Below, piece by piece: positions 53,641 through 64,000 of a stretch of DNA of 64,000 nucleotides. Origin of the DNA: Gracilaria domingensis (lineage: Eukaryota > Rhodophyta > Florideophyceae > Gracilariales > Gracilariaceae); assembly GCA_022539475.1 (NCBI GenBank), contig VCMS01000049.1, positions 124,001 to 188,000 of the forward strand, read 5' to 3'. Both the position numbers and the translations under genes were made by a program. Position 1 is the first letter of the stretch; each line of letters opens with the position of its first letter. Below the pieces are notes generated by a model that saw only the letters and a list, made by a program, of their open reading frames with translations, ran no database searches and was not told the DNA's origin.

Positions 53641-54718
53641 AGATTGATCATCGTAAAGTCGTTCATTGACAACCACCATACTACTTATGTACTCCTTGAG
53701 ACATCGTAAACCTTCAAAACCGCGTATCTCTCCGTTGAGCCAGATTAGGTGCACGAGCTCTAGACAGGCGCATATGCGCCTCTAATAAATCAAATACAAT
53801 ACATCCACGACATATCTCTCCAGGTATATCTTCTGTACCAGTAAACGTAGTTCCACCACCACACAAATGTCACTCCTATAGTTCTATTCCTGGATCCCAA
53901 ACTCATCAAGATCCAGATACATATCTGGAACATTTCCGAATGTAATTCTCTACAGTAATTGCTTGTTATGCAAAACCCAGCGATGGGAGAAAACACGAAA
54001 AGTGCTCGGAGCCTTCCTTCTTTGCGGTGAGAACAGCGATAGAGCACCCTCAGAAGATGACACGGCTAATCTACACGTAACCCCAGGGTCACCTCTTCTA
54101 AATGTCGTAGAGAGCAAAGCGGCAAAAAAGACGGGTTCAGCGGTAAAACAAACACGACAGGTTAAAAAGTACGTCACAGTAGTAAGTAGAGTGCGCTCAC
54201 GAGGGCGTCGACGACACGCAAAAGCGATAAGGAGACACAAAGGTGGTCGAGCCGAATCAAGGTGAACACCGGCACGCGCGCACACAATACCTCTCCGATA
54301 AAACCAGAATTGAAAAGTCACACACGAAAAAAAACAGGCAATAGTGTTAGTGCTGTCTGAGTTGTCGCAAGGTGGAAAATGCTCCCTACACAAGGTGCAA
54401 GTTCTCTGGATGCAGTTTACGACACACTAAGGGTGAATGATCAGAGCCGAATACTCGGTTGTTCAATTTACTTCCCCAACACTGAATGCAGCTCAACTTA
54501 CTAAGTAGTGTAGAGTGCCACTGTCAAGTGTGCAACGCAGCTAACTAAATTAAATAACAAATATCTAAAATATCCCAAAGTTGGGTTCCAACCGTCCCTA
54601 CACGTAGGTCACCATCCAGCAATGCTATGCCATCCAGTCCGACGTCAGTGACTTCCACTGCACTGCAGGCTCAGTGACTTAAACTCAAAAGCGAGCATAT
54701 ACCGCAGATCTCGTTGCA
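53641..54718. other. No gene recognised
   Basis: A basic plus frame at 53963-54265 (SRVRSRGRRRHAKAIRRHKGG) has no known domain and no support beyond openness. The rest is AT-rich. Confidence 0.35.
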
Positions 54719-55622
54719 CTACATTGCTTTCATGCTTTCAGCGGCACCTTGATACCCTTTATCCATTAAAATACCCCAAAGTTTTCCATACTGCGATATA
54801 AGCTCCATAGTTTTGATAATAAAATTGTTAGTTTCATCCGCTCTCTTCTCCAAAACAGTTTTATGATCCGCAATGTTTTCGTAAAAAATATCAATGTCTG
54901 CTCTTGATCTTGGAACGTAAGAAGAAGTCAAAAGTGCCAAACTAATAGGCAAAACAGAAACTTTTCTTTTAAATCGATAGAGCTCATGCTTGCAACAAAA
55001 ATATTTTTTACCTTCCTACATACTTCCAGAGGGACAAAACGATTGCTGAAAAATTACATCGGTAGCATATCGGCAATAAGTAAACTTTAAAAATCCTAAG
55101 TGGCGATTCTAAACTTTTTTTCATAGAAAACAGACCATCATTTCGACTGGCAAATGGGTCCCAAAATTCCGGTGCGACTGCTGCAATAAATTTCAAAACT
55201 ACTTTCTGAAATGTGAAGGGTTTGACGTCAAACATTCGCGCTAAAAAATTCCACTTTTCAACGTGTTTGAGTGTAGTCAAAATCATGAAAAATTCATCTT
55301 TGACAATAAATTTATATCTTCTGCCTATGCCCATATTCCACTGTATGGCGGTAATTTTGCTGCCTTTGGTCCAGATTTTCTGAAAAACATGAGCAGTAAA
55401 ATTGGTCATCAGCAAAATCGTTTGACTCTCATTATGGATATAGAACAAATCGAAAATTGGGCAGTCACTATCGGTTTCTTCATCGGAATCAGCGCTGTTT
55501 TTCTCCTTAGAAAATTGTTCAAAGTTGCACCCGCGCTGAATTGCTGCAGACGCTAGCAGTTTGACGGACTGCGCTACGTGTGAAACTGAAGGGGGTTTCA
55601 TTCCGGATATTAGTGAGAGCAT
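54719..55622 (-). pseudogene. DDE_4 (Harbinger-like) transposase relic
   Basis: Two minus frames. 55622-55008 has an N-terminal acidic region and a hydrophobic core with KWNFLARMF and FQKVVLKFI, in the position of the helix-turn-helix of such transposases. 54952-54719 has SRADIDIFYENIADHKTVLEK, equivalent to the P-G-S-x-x-D-x-x-I/F block with the second Asp, and WGILMDKGYQGAAESMKAM, equivalent to the D-x-G-Y third-acid block. A frame break lies near 55000. No terminal repeats were found. Confidence 0.6.
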
Positions 55623-57603
55623 GGAGTTTGTATTGTCTACATGATACGTTGAAGACTAACCAATCTCTTATATACCCAACTCTTTCTTGAAAGACAGGAT
55701 GTTTTTTTTTCATTGTCGCTATATGCGCATATAGAAATATGTTTCTTTTCCACTGACTCAGTGCACTGAAGTGCTGTATAAAATTAATTTACAAAACTCA
55801 TTGTTGCATTTGCTTTATAAGATCACTTACTCAGATTTCTACCAGAAAACATAATGGATTGCAAAGAAACTTGACAACGCAGCATTTATCTACTATATGC
55901 GTTGAAGGTCTGCAATATCATTTCCTTCCAAAATTTGCCAGTACGCTTCGATAGTTCTGCATCGCCCTGTAAGGAAAAGGGCATATGATGGCTTTTTCGT
56001 CTTGGGCATCGTGAGCCATTTCACTCAAAGCACATGGGTAATCACGATACGAAACATAATTCTTCTTCACCTTTAATCTGTATCGTGAAGATGGTCTATT
56101 CAGCGAGTAATTTTGTTGACCTTATATACAATAGCGGAGTGTCAATTGCATTGATAGAGCTGAAGTGCTTTGTGAACAAGTGAACGGAACCTGTCCCACA
56201 GATTTTATGACACTGCCCCCATCCGTGATCTGATAGAGACCAAATTCTTACAATGAATCTTTGTTCACGAAGTGCGTCAATTACATATAGGCCCAAAAAC
56301 TAGAATGCACGCACGGGTTTCAAACAATATGTCCATGAACTGCGCAAGAATCTTAGAGCGAATGCATTATGAGGCGTTGGAGAACAAGGCTGTGTGTCTG
56401 GTTCTCCTCAGCACTGCCTTTATATTGAGTGTAGAGAGCACAAAGCGCTCTCTTAAGCACAAAAATATTCTAGACGTCGTTTTGGTGGCAAACGACGTGG
56501 GCGTTTACAGACCCTTACATTTGCCTCTCGTAGCAGAAAGAGAGTCGAAGTAGAACAACCAGCCACTCCAAAAGACCATGGTAGGCCCAAAATCTACTAA
56601 AAAATAAACGTAGTATGCCCAGGGGAAGATCAACATTGGACAACCACCAGACAATAGAAACAGAACACCAGACAACAATAATCAACACGCGAATTCTGCA
56701 GCCACACGTATCTCTGCGCGTCCAGAGACAATCGTATAACCCTCTTACGAGACGTCCCAAGGAGAGTTACTAACTGAAGATAAGTGTTCACTCTATGCCC
56801 AAGCTAGTCTCTCGCAGAAGACGTTACGCTGCACTCAAAAAAAACGCAACGGACAGCTTTCCGTCCAGCGCCAAAGTCTATTTAGCACCAGGTCTCTCGA
56901 CCGACACCATCATCCGAGCTGAAGCTCCGGTGGGGCACACTGACGACAGAAGCGCCTTTGGTACACACTACTCGATTCCCGTCCACGCCTACGGCGCTTC
57001 GACCCGTACTGGTTTATCTGTTGGGTAGAGCAGTGCTCGCCCAAGACGCGCCAACACAAAAGATGTTAGAAAGACACAGAGGCCTACACGCAGTAATAAC
57101 TTACTTAGCTGCACTGCCCAAGATATTGGGTAAGGTTGATACAGTAATTAACGTGATGAACGCAATGTTGTGTTGGGTCGAGACACCGTCAGGCCCCTCT
57201 GAGATCCTTTATATAGAGTTCCAAACCCTCCTAATAGGTTCAAAAATGCATAAACGCACTATAGTTACTAACTAAACGGAGTACTACTCCTACATATATC
57301 GCACTAGGCACCACGGGAGTGCAGAGAGAGCCCATTGGCTGATTTAATACACGTGTGGTTGCGTCAAAGCAATCCACGTGCTCTAAGTCTCGATGTGCTC
57401 TCTGCTGTATTGACACATGTGGAGTGCCCGCAAGAATTGAGACGTAGAATAATCCGTAATGAAGCATCAACGCACACATGCAGTAGTCCCATTCCTCGTA
57501 GTAGTCTTGTTCGATATATAACTGGTAGAACACTAAGTCGGTAGAAATTCTCGCGTCCTCTCGTACATCTCCTTCACTTGGAAAAAAGCTTCTTTCCCTC
57601 CTC
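55623..57603. other. No gene recognised
   Basis: AT-rich, with scattered short frames. One plus frame at 56272-56553 and another at 56795-57028 are open but unrecognised. The segment near 57005-57190 with TGTTGGGT starts may be LTR debris. Confidence 0.35.
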
Positions 57604-57816
57604 ATGGATCTCAATCAGCTTGTCAATGACCCGGTGTGCCCTTCTTGTGGCCTCACTCTCGCCGATCAATACGACGATGGTTTCTGGGATGGGCTCGAAA
57701 CGGTTGCAGACGCGATCCAGTGCTTGGTCCAGGAGACCGAACCCTGTGACATAACCTGGGTCAGGGCGATGTTGTTAGAGGCTGCACTTAACAGTCGTCG
57801 TCAGGAAAAGAAATAA
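57604..57816 (+). CDS. Small acidic CxxC protein, unknown
   Basis: 70 residues from an ATG, ending just before the dead gypsy element. It has one CPSCG pair near residue 12, an acidic Trp-containing middle (DDGFWDGLETVADA) and a short basic end. The codons look protein-like, but there is no second zinc-ligand pair and no known family. It may be a true small gene, or a leftover of a retroelement gag start. Confidence 0.3.
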   Translation: MDLNQLVNDPVCPSCGLTLADQYDDGFWDGLETVADAIQCLVQETEPCDITWVRAMLLEAALNSRRQEKK

Positions 57817-57901
57817 AGAGAAACTTCTTTTAATCCTGTTCCATTTTCACACACTTCCCCACTGAACGGTTGGTACGCCGCGGCAACCGATTCGAAACGA
57901 A

Positions 57902-60565
57902 TTACTGAGAATCACTATTCGTCGTGAGATGAATCGGACGAGGGTGAAAAGGCACGAGACGACGGGCATGGATAGCCTTCCTGGTGTAGCGGTTTCCACG
58001 AGGAACCAGAGCATAACGGGGATGAGTAGCTTTGACCACCTTTCACGGTCCATAGAACTTCGATACAAAAGGGAACCACTTCACCGTACGATTCAGTGCT
58101 TTCCTAACAGCGACGAGGACTTCATCTCTAACATTGAAACGATGAGCATGCTTCGAGTCATACTGGCAACTAGACTCCATCGCAACACGCGTAGCACGCT
58201 GGGAAAGGACAGCCAATAACTCGAGACGGCGTTCGAACAGAATGGCATCTTCAATCAAGGGGATTGAATCCGTAGGGTGCATGCGAGGAACTGTACCGTA
58301 CATTAACTCAAACGGAGAGAATCCACCAACTAATTTGCGGCGGCGATAGCCATAAACGACTTGATCTAAATCTACGTCCCACTCTGAGCCTTCGTCGACG
58401 ATGGTCTTAGCAATAGCGCGTTTGATCGTTCCAACCATCCTTTCGGCTCCACCATTCGACATCGGAGCGTACGCGAGAACTGGCTTCAGCTGAATTCCAT
58501 ACTTCTTCATAAGTTCTCGAGTCGAACCAGCCAGAAAAGAGGTAGCGTTGTCAGACACAATGAGACAAGGCGGACCGAAGGGAAGGATAATCTCTTTCCT
58601 CACAAAATTGAGAACCACTTCTGAGGTCGAATCTGGGGTAGCAATAGCGATAGGCCAACCAGTCAAATGTTCTACTCCAATGAGGAGAAAGCGATTTCCA
58701 GAAGTTCTAATAGGAAGGGGTCCGGCAAAGTCCATTGAGAACGTGTCAAAGATCTTTGTCAGCGGGGCTCTCCGATCGGCACGATAAGAGATCACGGGGG
58801 CCATCAAGTGTCATTCTACACAACTCTGAACATACTTGTGAATATCTTCACAAATGGTCGGCCAGCAGAAGCGATCGACTATAAAATTCTTTGTGGCGTC
58901 CTTATCCCAATGTCCGACTTCGTCATGAAACATTCGAATCAACGGAACACGGTCACAAATAGGGGGAACCAGACGAATTCTATCTCTTGTCCTGCAGAAC
59001 AAGAGGTCATTCCAAAAAACAAAGTGCTTCGCGACGCGCTTCGCAGCAGTGCGCAATTTTGGGTCTTTCTCATCTATCTCCAAGTTGCAAAGGTAGCGGC
59101 CAATGTTCGCATAGTAGGGCTCAATGCCTTTGAATTCGGGAAAGCCAATCGAAGCAGCCAGATCACCTCCTTCAACCGAGTTCTCTGCTTCTTTCAGGTC
59201 GAGTGCATAACGAGAGAGATAATCGGCGGCATGATTCACAGTACCAGGACGATAGACGATCTCAAATTCATACTCGGCCAGAAAATCCAACCATCTTGCA
59301 AGACGGCCGTAAACATCGTTCTTCGAGAATGCCTTCTTCAATGTCTGCTGATCGGTGATCAACTGGAACGGGATAGAAGAGAGCAAATAAATTCTGAACT
59401 TCCTCAAAGCGAAGATAACCGCTAGATCTGCTTTCTCGCAGACAGAATATTTCTTCTCGGATGAATTCAAAGTTCTGCTCGCATACTGGATAGGGTGGAA
59501 TATTAAATCTTCTTTCTTTTGAGCAAGAACGACTCCGACTGCTACAGTGGATGCATCGGTGTCAACACGGAACGCACTCGAGAAATCTGGGAAGGCTAAC
59601 ACCGGAGGAGACGTAAATTTCTCTTTCAACGCTTCGAATGCTGACTTCATGGCCTCCGTGAACTCTAAATTCTTATTTCCGGAGGTAGCCGAATGTAGAA
59701 CAGCAAAAGACTAAGCGAAGTTCCTGATAAACCGGCGATAGTATCCAGCCAAGCCAAGGAAACTGCGAAGCTCGGTTGTCGTAGTGGGAACTGGAGCTTC
59801 TTGGATCTTCTTGACTTTCTCCATATCTACAGACACACCATCTGAGTCTACGACATGACCCAGAATGTTTATCTTGGGCTGGGCAAAGAAAAATTTAGAT
59901 ATCTTCAACTTCAGTCCATGAGACGAAATCTTCTCCAGAACAGCTCTGAGGTGTTCGACGTGTTCCGCCAGAGTGTTTGAAAAGATCACCACGCCGTCAA
60001 TGTAGACTCTCGCAAAAGGGATTTGACGGAGGATGGATTCCACCATTCTCTGGAATGTGCCAGGCGCGTTCATGAGACCAAATGGCATAACTTCAAACTG
60101 AAATGAGCCTTGGCGACAGATAAAAGTGGTGATTTCCTTGCATTTCTCAAACATGCGCATTCCAATATACAGAGAAAAAGTCAAGAGTGTTGAAGTACTT
60201 GGCTCCACTGAGGTCGTCAAAGATCAGTCCACGTATGGCAAAGGCCAGCGATCTGGGGTCATCACGCGGTTCAGGGGGTCGTAATTCACGCAAATGCGAG
60301 GCTTTCCATCTTTCTTCGTAGCAACAAGTAGCCTCTGGCGTTTGTAGGCGCTCCCTGCTGTATACGGGCCTAGAGAGCATACGCGCATGGTTTTGTCGCC
60401 CTCCGTGGCGTGGGGCGTCTCTTCTGGGCGCGCCGCGTCCACCGCGTCCTTGCTGCGCGCTACGGTGCGTGCTGCGCATTGCGCAAAGTGGTCAAGCGCC
60501 TTCCAGGGGCCTCGTTCTTCCATCTGCTTTCGTATTCGCACCATTCCTAATTGTTCGCGTTGCAT
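57902..60565 (-). pseudogene. Pol of dead gypsy: RT, RNase H, integrase
   Basis: The reverse transcriptase runs from about 60330 (TKKDGKPRICVNYDPLN) through MPFGLMNAPGTFQ, but its active site reads YIDG (codons near 59995-60005) instead of YIDD. RNase H begins VDTDAS (59560). The zinc-binding region ends SCVE, with a stop; the integrase core follows with MDFAGP, SDNATSF and GGAERMVG. A TGA replaces the Trp of the GPW block at 58043, and the chromo-like C-terminal region continues to a TAA at 57902. Frame changes occur near 60224 and 60170. The sequence right of 60380 is helical and unlike normal gypsy pol, so the N-terminus may be chimeric. Confidence 0.85.
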
Positions 60566-61155
60566 TTTTTGCTTCTTGTGTCGAGTCAGTAAACCGACAC
60601 GGAAAAGGCTTTGTTATAAAAAAGCAATGTCAATCTGACACTAGGTTACAAACTTGTGTGAGACGGTAAATCACCGCTTCGAAGCTTCGAAGCTTCCGAG
60701 TTGTTCGGCGTTTAGTACCCCCATTCCTAGGTTCGGATGCGTCCTCGCGAGCCGTTCGACGGAAGCATCTTTCCACAAAGTTGTGTGTCTGTTCCGTCTC
60801 GGTTCCCATGTAGACTTCTTGAAACGGTACTACCTCACTCGTACGAACTCCTTACCGTCTTAAGCTGTACCGCGGCCGGTAAACCTCTCCACGACCCTAT
60901 CTTTCTCCGTCTACAGCAGAGTAGAATCCGTGGTAGCGTGAGATGTAGGCGGAGTCTCGTGTGCAGCTACCGGCGTTCCGGAGGGACCGTACCATGACCC
61001 ATTTGTGAGGATGAAGCGGTACTAGTCATTGGTATCGACAGCAAGGAGACACTCGGCGAGGGCAACACTGCAAGTGCCTCTCCAGCCTGGTCCGCTACTG
61101 TCCCGGATTCTGTACTAGTGTCCGTTTCAGTAAGGAGCGCTCTTGTAAGAGACTT
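60566..61155. other. Spacer between gag and pol of the dead element
   Basis: Hairpin-rich, LTR-like DNA. The minus strand stays open for about 55 codons after the gag stop (Ser/Thr-rich) and then breaks up. No retropepsin D-S/T-G motif is visible. A solo LTR or deletion here could explain the missing protease. Confidence 0.4.
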
Positions 61156-62939
61156 TCACGCATCACGGGCTTTCTCAATCGTGCGCTGGACCTTCTTTCC
61201 GCCACCTTGAGTATCTCCCAGACCTTCTGCAAATAGTACCAGTTGCCTGTATTCGATCTTTTGATGAGTTGCACAGTAGTTGCGCAGAGAAGCCCGGATC
61301 GCAGGTAGCAGACGTTCCACGAACAACGTTTTCAATCGAGAGTCGGTGTATATGTTACCGCAACGGAGATTTTTCCTCCACAAGCGGTCAGAAAATTTAC
61401 TTTCCATGATCCTGGAACTCTGCCGATATGTAGTGATAGCATGATACGCTTCCGCGATGACTTCATCGGTAGCATAGGTCTCCAAAAGATGGTTCACGAT
61501 CTTTGTATATGATCGTAAGAGCTCATTGTCCTCATCCGAATCTACGGCTCCAGACCCGCCCGAAATACGGTTTTTGACGAGCTCCAAAGCCGAGCCGGAT
61601 GTAGAGAACTGAAAGAGCCAGACGGCGGTCCCTTCATGAATGCCGTTCTGGTTGCATGCGGTTTTAGACGCACTGAGAACCTTGAGAACCGTGATCGGGT
61701 CATTCCCACTGAACGTTTCGGGAATCTGCAATCCCATACGCTTGGCGAACTTCGCAAAAGTCCGGACCATTCTGGCATTGTACTTCCCGGAACGGTTCAT
61801 CAAGCATTAGGTCTTAAAGCCTAGGACCCTTGCGAACTCCCGGTTGTTCGGTTTGATTCGCCGGATACGGGAGACATCAGATTCGCCTTCCGGATCACTG
61901 GATTGAACCTTATCAGAGTCGGAATTCTCCGACTTGAAATTGGAGTCGGAATGTCCATAACGACGGTAAGGTGACCCTCGACGCTTCCTATTATGGCTCT
62001 TCCTTTTGTTACGCTTCTTTTTCTCCCCGTCCGGGATGACGTTAGAACTGCCCCGTGCAGCAGTCTCCCTACTGCGGAGGAGGCGATCCGGATTCGGTAC
62101 TTGAACTGGATCGACGTTCGAGGTGCCCCGCACAAGTTCTTGATTGTGGAGGGGGCCCACCGAGTTCGGGTTCACGCGAGGCGGTAAGGGATTCGACGTG
62201 CCTCTAATGGTATCTTTCATTGAGGAGCCCTTCCGTTCTCGGGTTTCGAGCGACGTTCGACGTGCCCACCGCGATCTGCCCATCGGGATGAAGTCTGTAA
62301 CGGGGAGAGGCCGCCCCCGTTAAATACTTCATCCCTTAAGGGTTCGGCGTGAGTTGCTCTGTCGGGGTGACCAAATTGCTGCACCACTTCGTTTGCTGGT
62401 ATAGTTCGAGGGTAGGATGCGGCAGGCACCAAGCGATGCCTGGGGAGTTGGTTCCCGACTTCACTTTCCACTGTTTCAACTACGGCGTCGGTTAGAACCG
62501 AAGCATTCCAAAGACGGGTGGACACAGTCTCAACGATGACACGGAGCTGCTTTTCAATACCGGATCGGACTGATTGTTCAAGGACAGTATCAACCTGAGA
62601 AGGCACATGATTAGAGAGTTCCTCCGTTAACCACCTCTTTAACTGGGGAAGGAGGAAGGCAAAGTCCCAGACGGTAGGTGCGTCTAGCATGGCGGAGATT
62701 GCCGATTCGAGGCCAAGAGTCTGCACACGAGGTGCTAGTCCAGGGTCTCCTCTTCCAACTCCCGTGTTCGGGGTGCTCCTCCGGTGCCGCGCAGCAGGCA
62801 GCTCCGGGTTACCCACTTCTGACGTTAGTCCACGCGGCTCACTGCGGCTACTATTCGACCGCGGGGGTGGCAGAGAGCGCGCAGGTGGGTTCCCCTCAAC
62901 TCGTCTGGTATTGAGACTAGCCGAAACGGCCGTCGTCAA
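61156..62939 (-). pseudogene. Gag of dead gypsy element
   Basis: Three pieces. 62939-62217 is a Pro/Arg/Ser-rich N-terminus with a helical LKRWLTEELSNHV region. 62283-61807 is a basic, Lys/Arg-rich segment (KKKRNKRKSHNRKRRG). 61803-61156 is the capsid-like domain with PETFSGNDPITVLKVL. The first junction needs one added base; the second is a single in-frame stop. No zinc knuckle is seen. The FSGxDP block also occurs in the gag of the young gypsy element, so the two families are related. Confidence 0.75.
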
Positions 62940-62970
62940 GCCGAGAAGACTTCGACTTTGGAGACATGAA

Positions 62971-63258
62971 AGATTGTGCAGCTTTTAGGCTATTCTTTTC
63001 TTCCGATACAGCAAATTCGGTTCTTTTCTTCGACAAGAAACCGTTCTAACTCGAGAGCATAGTTGTAAGATAGTAGGCGCGAACGTCTACTCAATAGAAT
63101 GTCCGGGAAGGGTAGGGTGTATCTGCGGCACACGGGGTGTAAGTCCGTGTCAGCGGCCGAGTCGGAAAAGACGACCGTTGAAGGTGCGGATTAGCTCAGG
63201 GCACTCTGTGGTGAAACCGAGTACAGAGACACGCGCAGCCCAAAAACGTACCACGCGC
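62971..63258. other. No gene seen
   Basis: Boundary region between two retroelement remnants. No repeat of the left end of the dead element was found here. Confidence 0.4.
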
Positions 63259-63980
63259 CTAGCCAAAGAGCCGGTGTAAAGGTAGTGATATCGCCGCAGA
63301 ACAGCTTGTGCAGGTCTTTGACAAGCTGAGGTCCACATTCATGTAATAATTTGTTTCCTGTAGCATTATCTTCTCGTCGTGGGGTTCTCCACGTCGGACA
63401 TCTTCTACTGCTGCAGAAACGGTTCTTCCGTTCACTCCGGATACTGTCATCATCCTGCTCTCATGGTCGTAGGCGATGACTTGCTTGGCTATTGACCACT
63501 TCCCCCGCTTTTCATGCTGATTCTTTCATATATCTGCACATGATCTCCAACGGATATGGGTAATTCAGTCACAGCCTTTGAGCGCATGATCAGATTCAAC
63601 CTTTTCTTCGCGATGATTTCTTCATGTGCTTTACGCAGAGCATCTGGAATGGAAACTGGGTCGTTCGAGTTTTCCACGGGTCGAGTGTAGCCTTTGACAA
63701 GCTCATCCGCAGACAAGACATCGTTTCCGTAGAGGTCATTCGATGTGCAAATAGCTTTCTGAATGAGAACCTTGACACGATCCTTCTCCTCAGAGTTAAA
63801 ATCGGACTTGAGATGTAGGTAGACATCGCGTATGACCCTGGGCTTAGACTCAAGAACATTCTTGTTGTGTCTCCGTGGTTGAATCGGCCGCATCTGTATG
63901 CCAGACTGATCCAAATACTGTTTGAATATAGTGGACCCCTTTATACAGTGCAGCCCCCTGTCAAGCGACCAAAAGTGCAC
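63259..63980 (-). pseudogene. Retroelement integrase C-terminal region, at window edge
   Basis: The minus frame 63980-63489 has RRHNKNVLESKPRVIRDVYL, an SNDLYGNDVLSADELVKG helix and an ISVGDHVQIY strand. This is the post-core region of a large family of integrases in animals, algae and oomycetes that carry a Y-G-N-D block. A second minus frame, 63453-63259, continues it (VIAYDHESR-like strand, then MMTVSGVNG). The catalytic core should lie beyond the right edge. A frame break separates the two parts. Confidence 0.65.
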
Positions 63981-64000
63981 TGCAGAGAGTGTGCACTGAA

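Larger units (their letters stand above)
57850..62970 (-). mobile_element. Dead Ty3/gypsy retrotransposon
   Basis: A minus-strand element with gag at right and pol at left. A purine tract (CAGTGGGGAAG on the minus strand, about 57855-57866) precedes the presumed 3' LTR, but I could not find matching LTRs on the two sides, so limits are approximate. No protease motif was found between gag and pol. Several stops, frame changes and a lost catalytic residue make it inactive. It is a different family from the young element at 3.3 kb. Confidence 0.8.

Noticed and set aside
27108-58045. Possible reassignment of TGA as a sense codon
   Set aside because: In-frame TGA occurs in the M32 relic, TRAPPC8, hAT and gypsy integrase, but it replaces different residues in each (only one is a clear Trp site), genes such as gag at 6201 end with TGA, and TGG is freely used for Trp. 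Errors or decay explain it better.
57500-63300. LTR pair for the dead gypsy element
   Set aside because: I compared the regions beyond the purine tract and beyond gag and found no matching direct repeat, so no LTR is annotated.

Overview
The window is nuclear DNA from an intron-poor, transposon-rich eukaryote. Evidence for this: a 120-nt eukaryotic-type 5S rRNA gene followed by a T run, long uninterrupted frames for eukaryotic proteins (TRAPPC8, ELO elongase, RING finger), and complete or decayed copies of at least six eukaryotic transposon classes. The retroelement types (integrases with chromodomain-like tails), the Crypton-type recombinase, the Mutator element carrying a Ulp1 protease and the hAT are a mix known from red algae and oomycetes. 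I lean towards a florideophyte red alga but cannot prove it.

Layout. 1-3.3 kb: decayed Ty3/gypsy integrase remnant. 3.27-14.75 kb: young, nearly complete Ty3/gypsy element (852-bp LTRs with about 6 differences by eye) holding gag, pol, a small chromodomain frame and a 617-codon gene on the opposite strand. 16.5-21.1 kb: Ty1/copia element on the minus strand with 260-bp LTRs and a CACAA duplication, coding region broken by several stops. 21-26 kb: mostly no recognisable gene, one broken secreted acidic repeat protein and old dispersed repeats. 26.3 kb: 5S rRNA. 26.9-34 kb: host-gene islet with an M32 carboxypeptidase relic, a RING-H2 protein, a 5'-truncated TRAPPC8 and an ELO fatty-acid elongase. 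34-37 kb: GC-rich DNA, two adjacent foldbacks, degenerate repeats. 37.2-39.7 kb: Crypton-like tyrosine recombinase head-to-head with a GCR1_C-like DNA-binding protein, then a 154-bp tandem array. 41.72-48.26 kb: complete Mutator-like element (274-bp TIRs, 9-bp target duplication) with a MULE transposase, a Ulp1-type protease and a captured piece of a TRAPPC2L-like gene. 48.6-49.5 kb: secreted DUF2207-like protein. 50.36-53.17 kb: hAT element with 8-bp target duplication and decayed transposase. 54.7-55.6 kb: DDE transposase relic. 57.9-62.97 kb: dead Ty3/gypsy on the minus strand. 63.3-64 kb: edge of another retroelement integrase.

A cross-cutting observation is that frame breaks in otherwise well-conserved genes are repeatedly repaired by adding one base to a short homopolymer. 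This points to systematic homopolymer under-calling in the assembly and must be weighed before calling any gene here a pseudogene, or the gag-pol junction a programmed frameshift. Boundaries, duplications and motifs were read by eye; no alignment was run.
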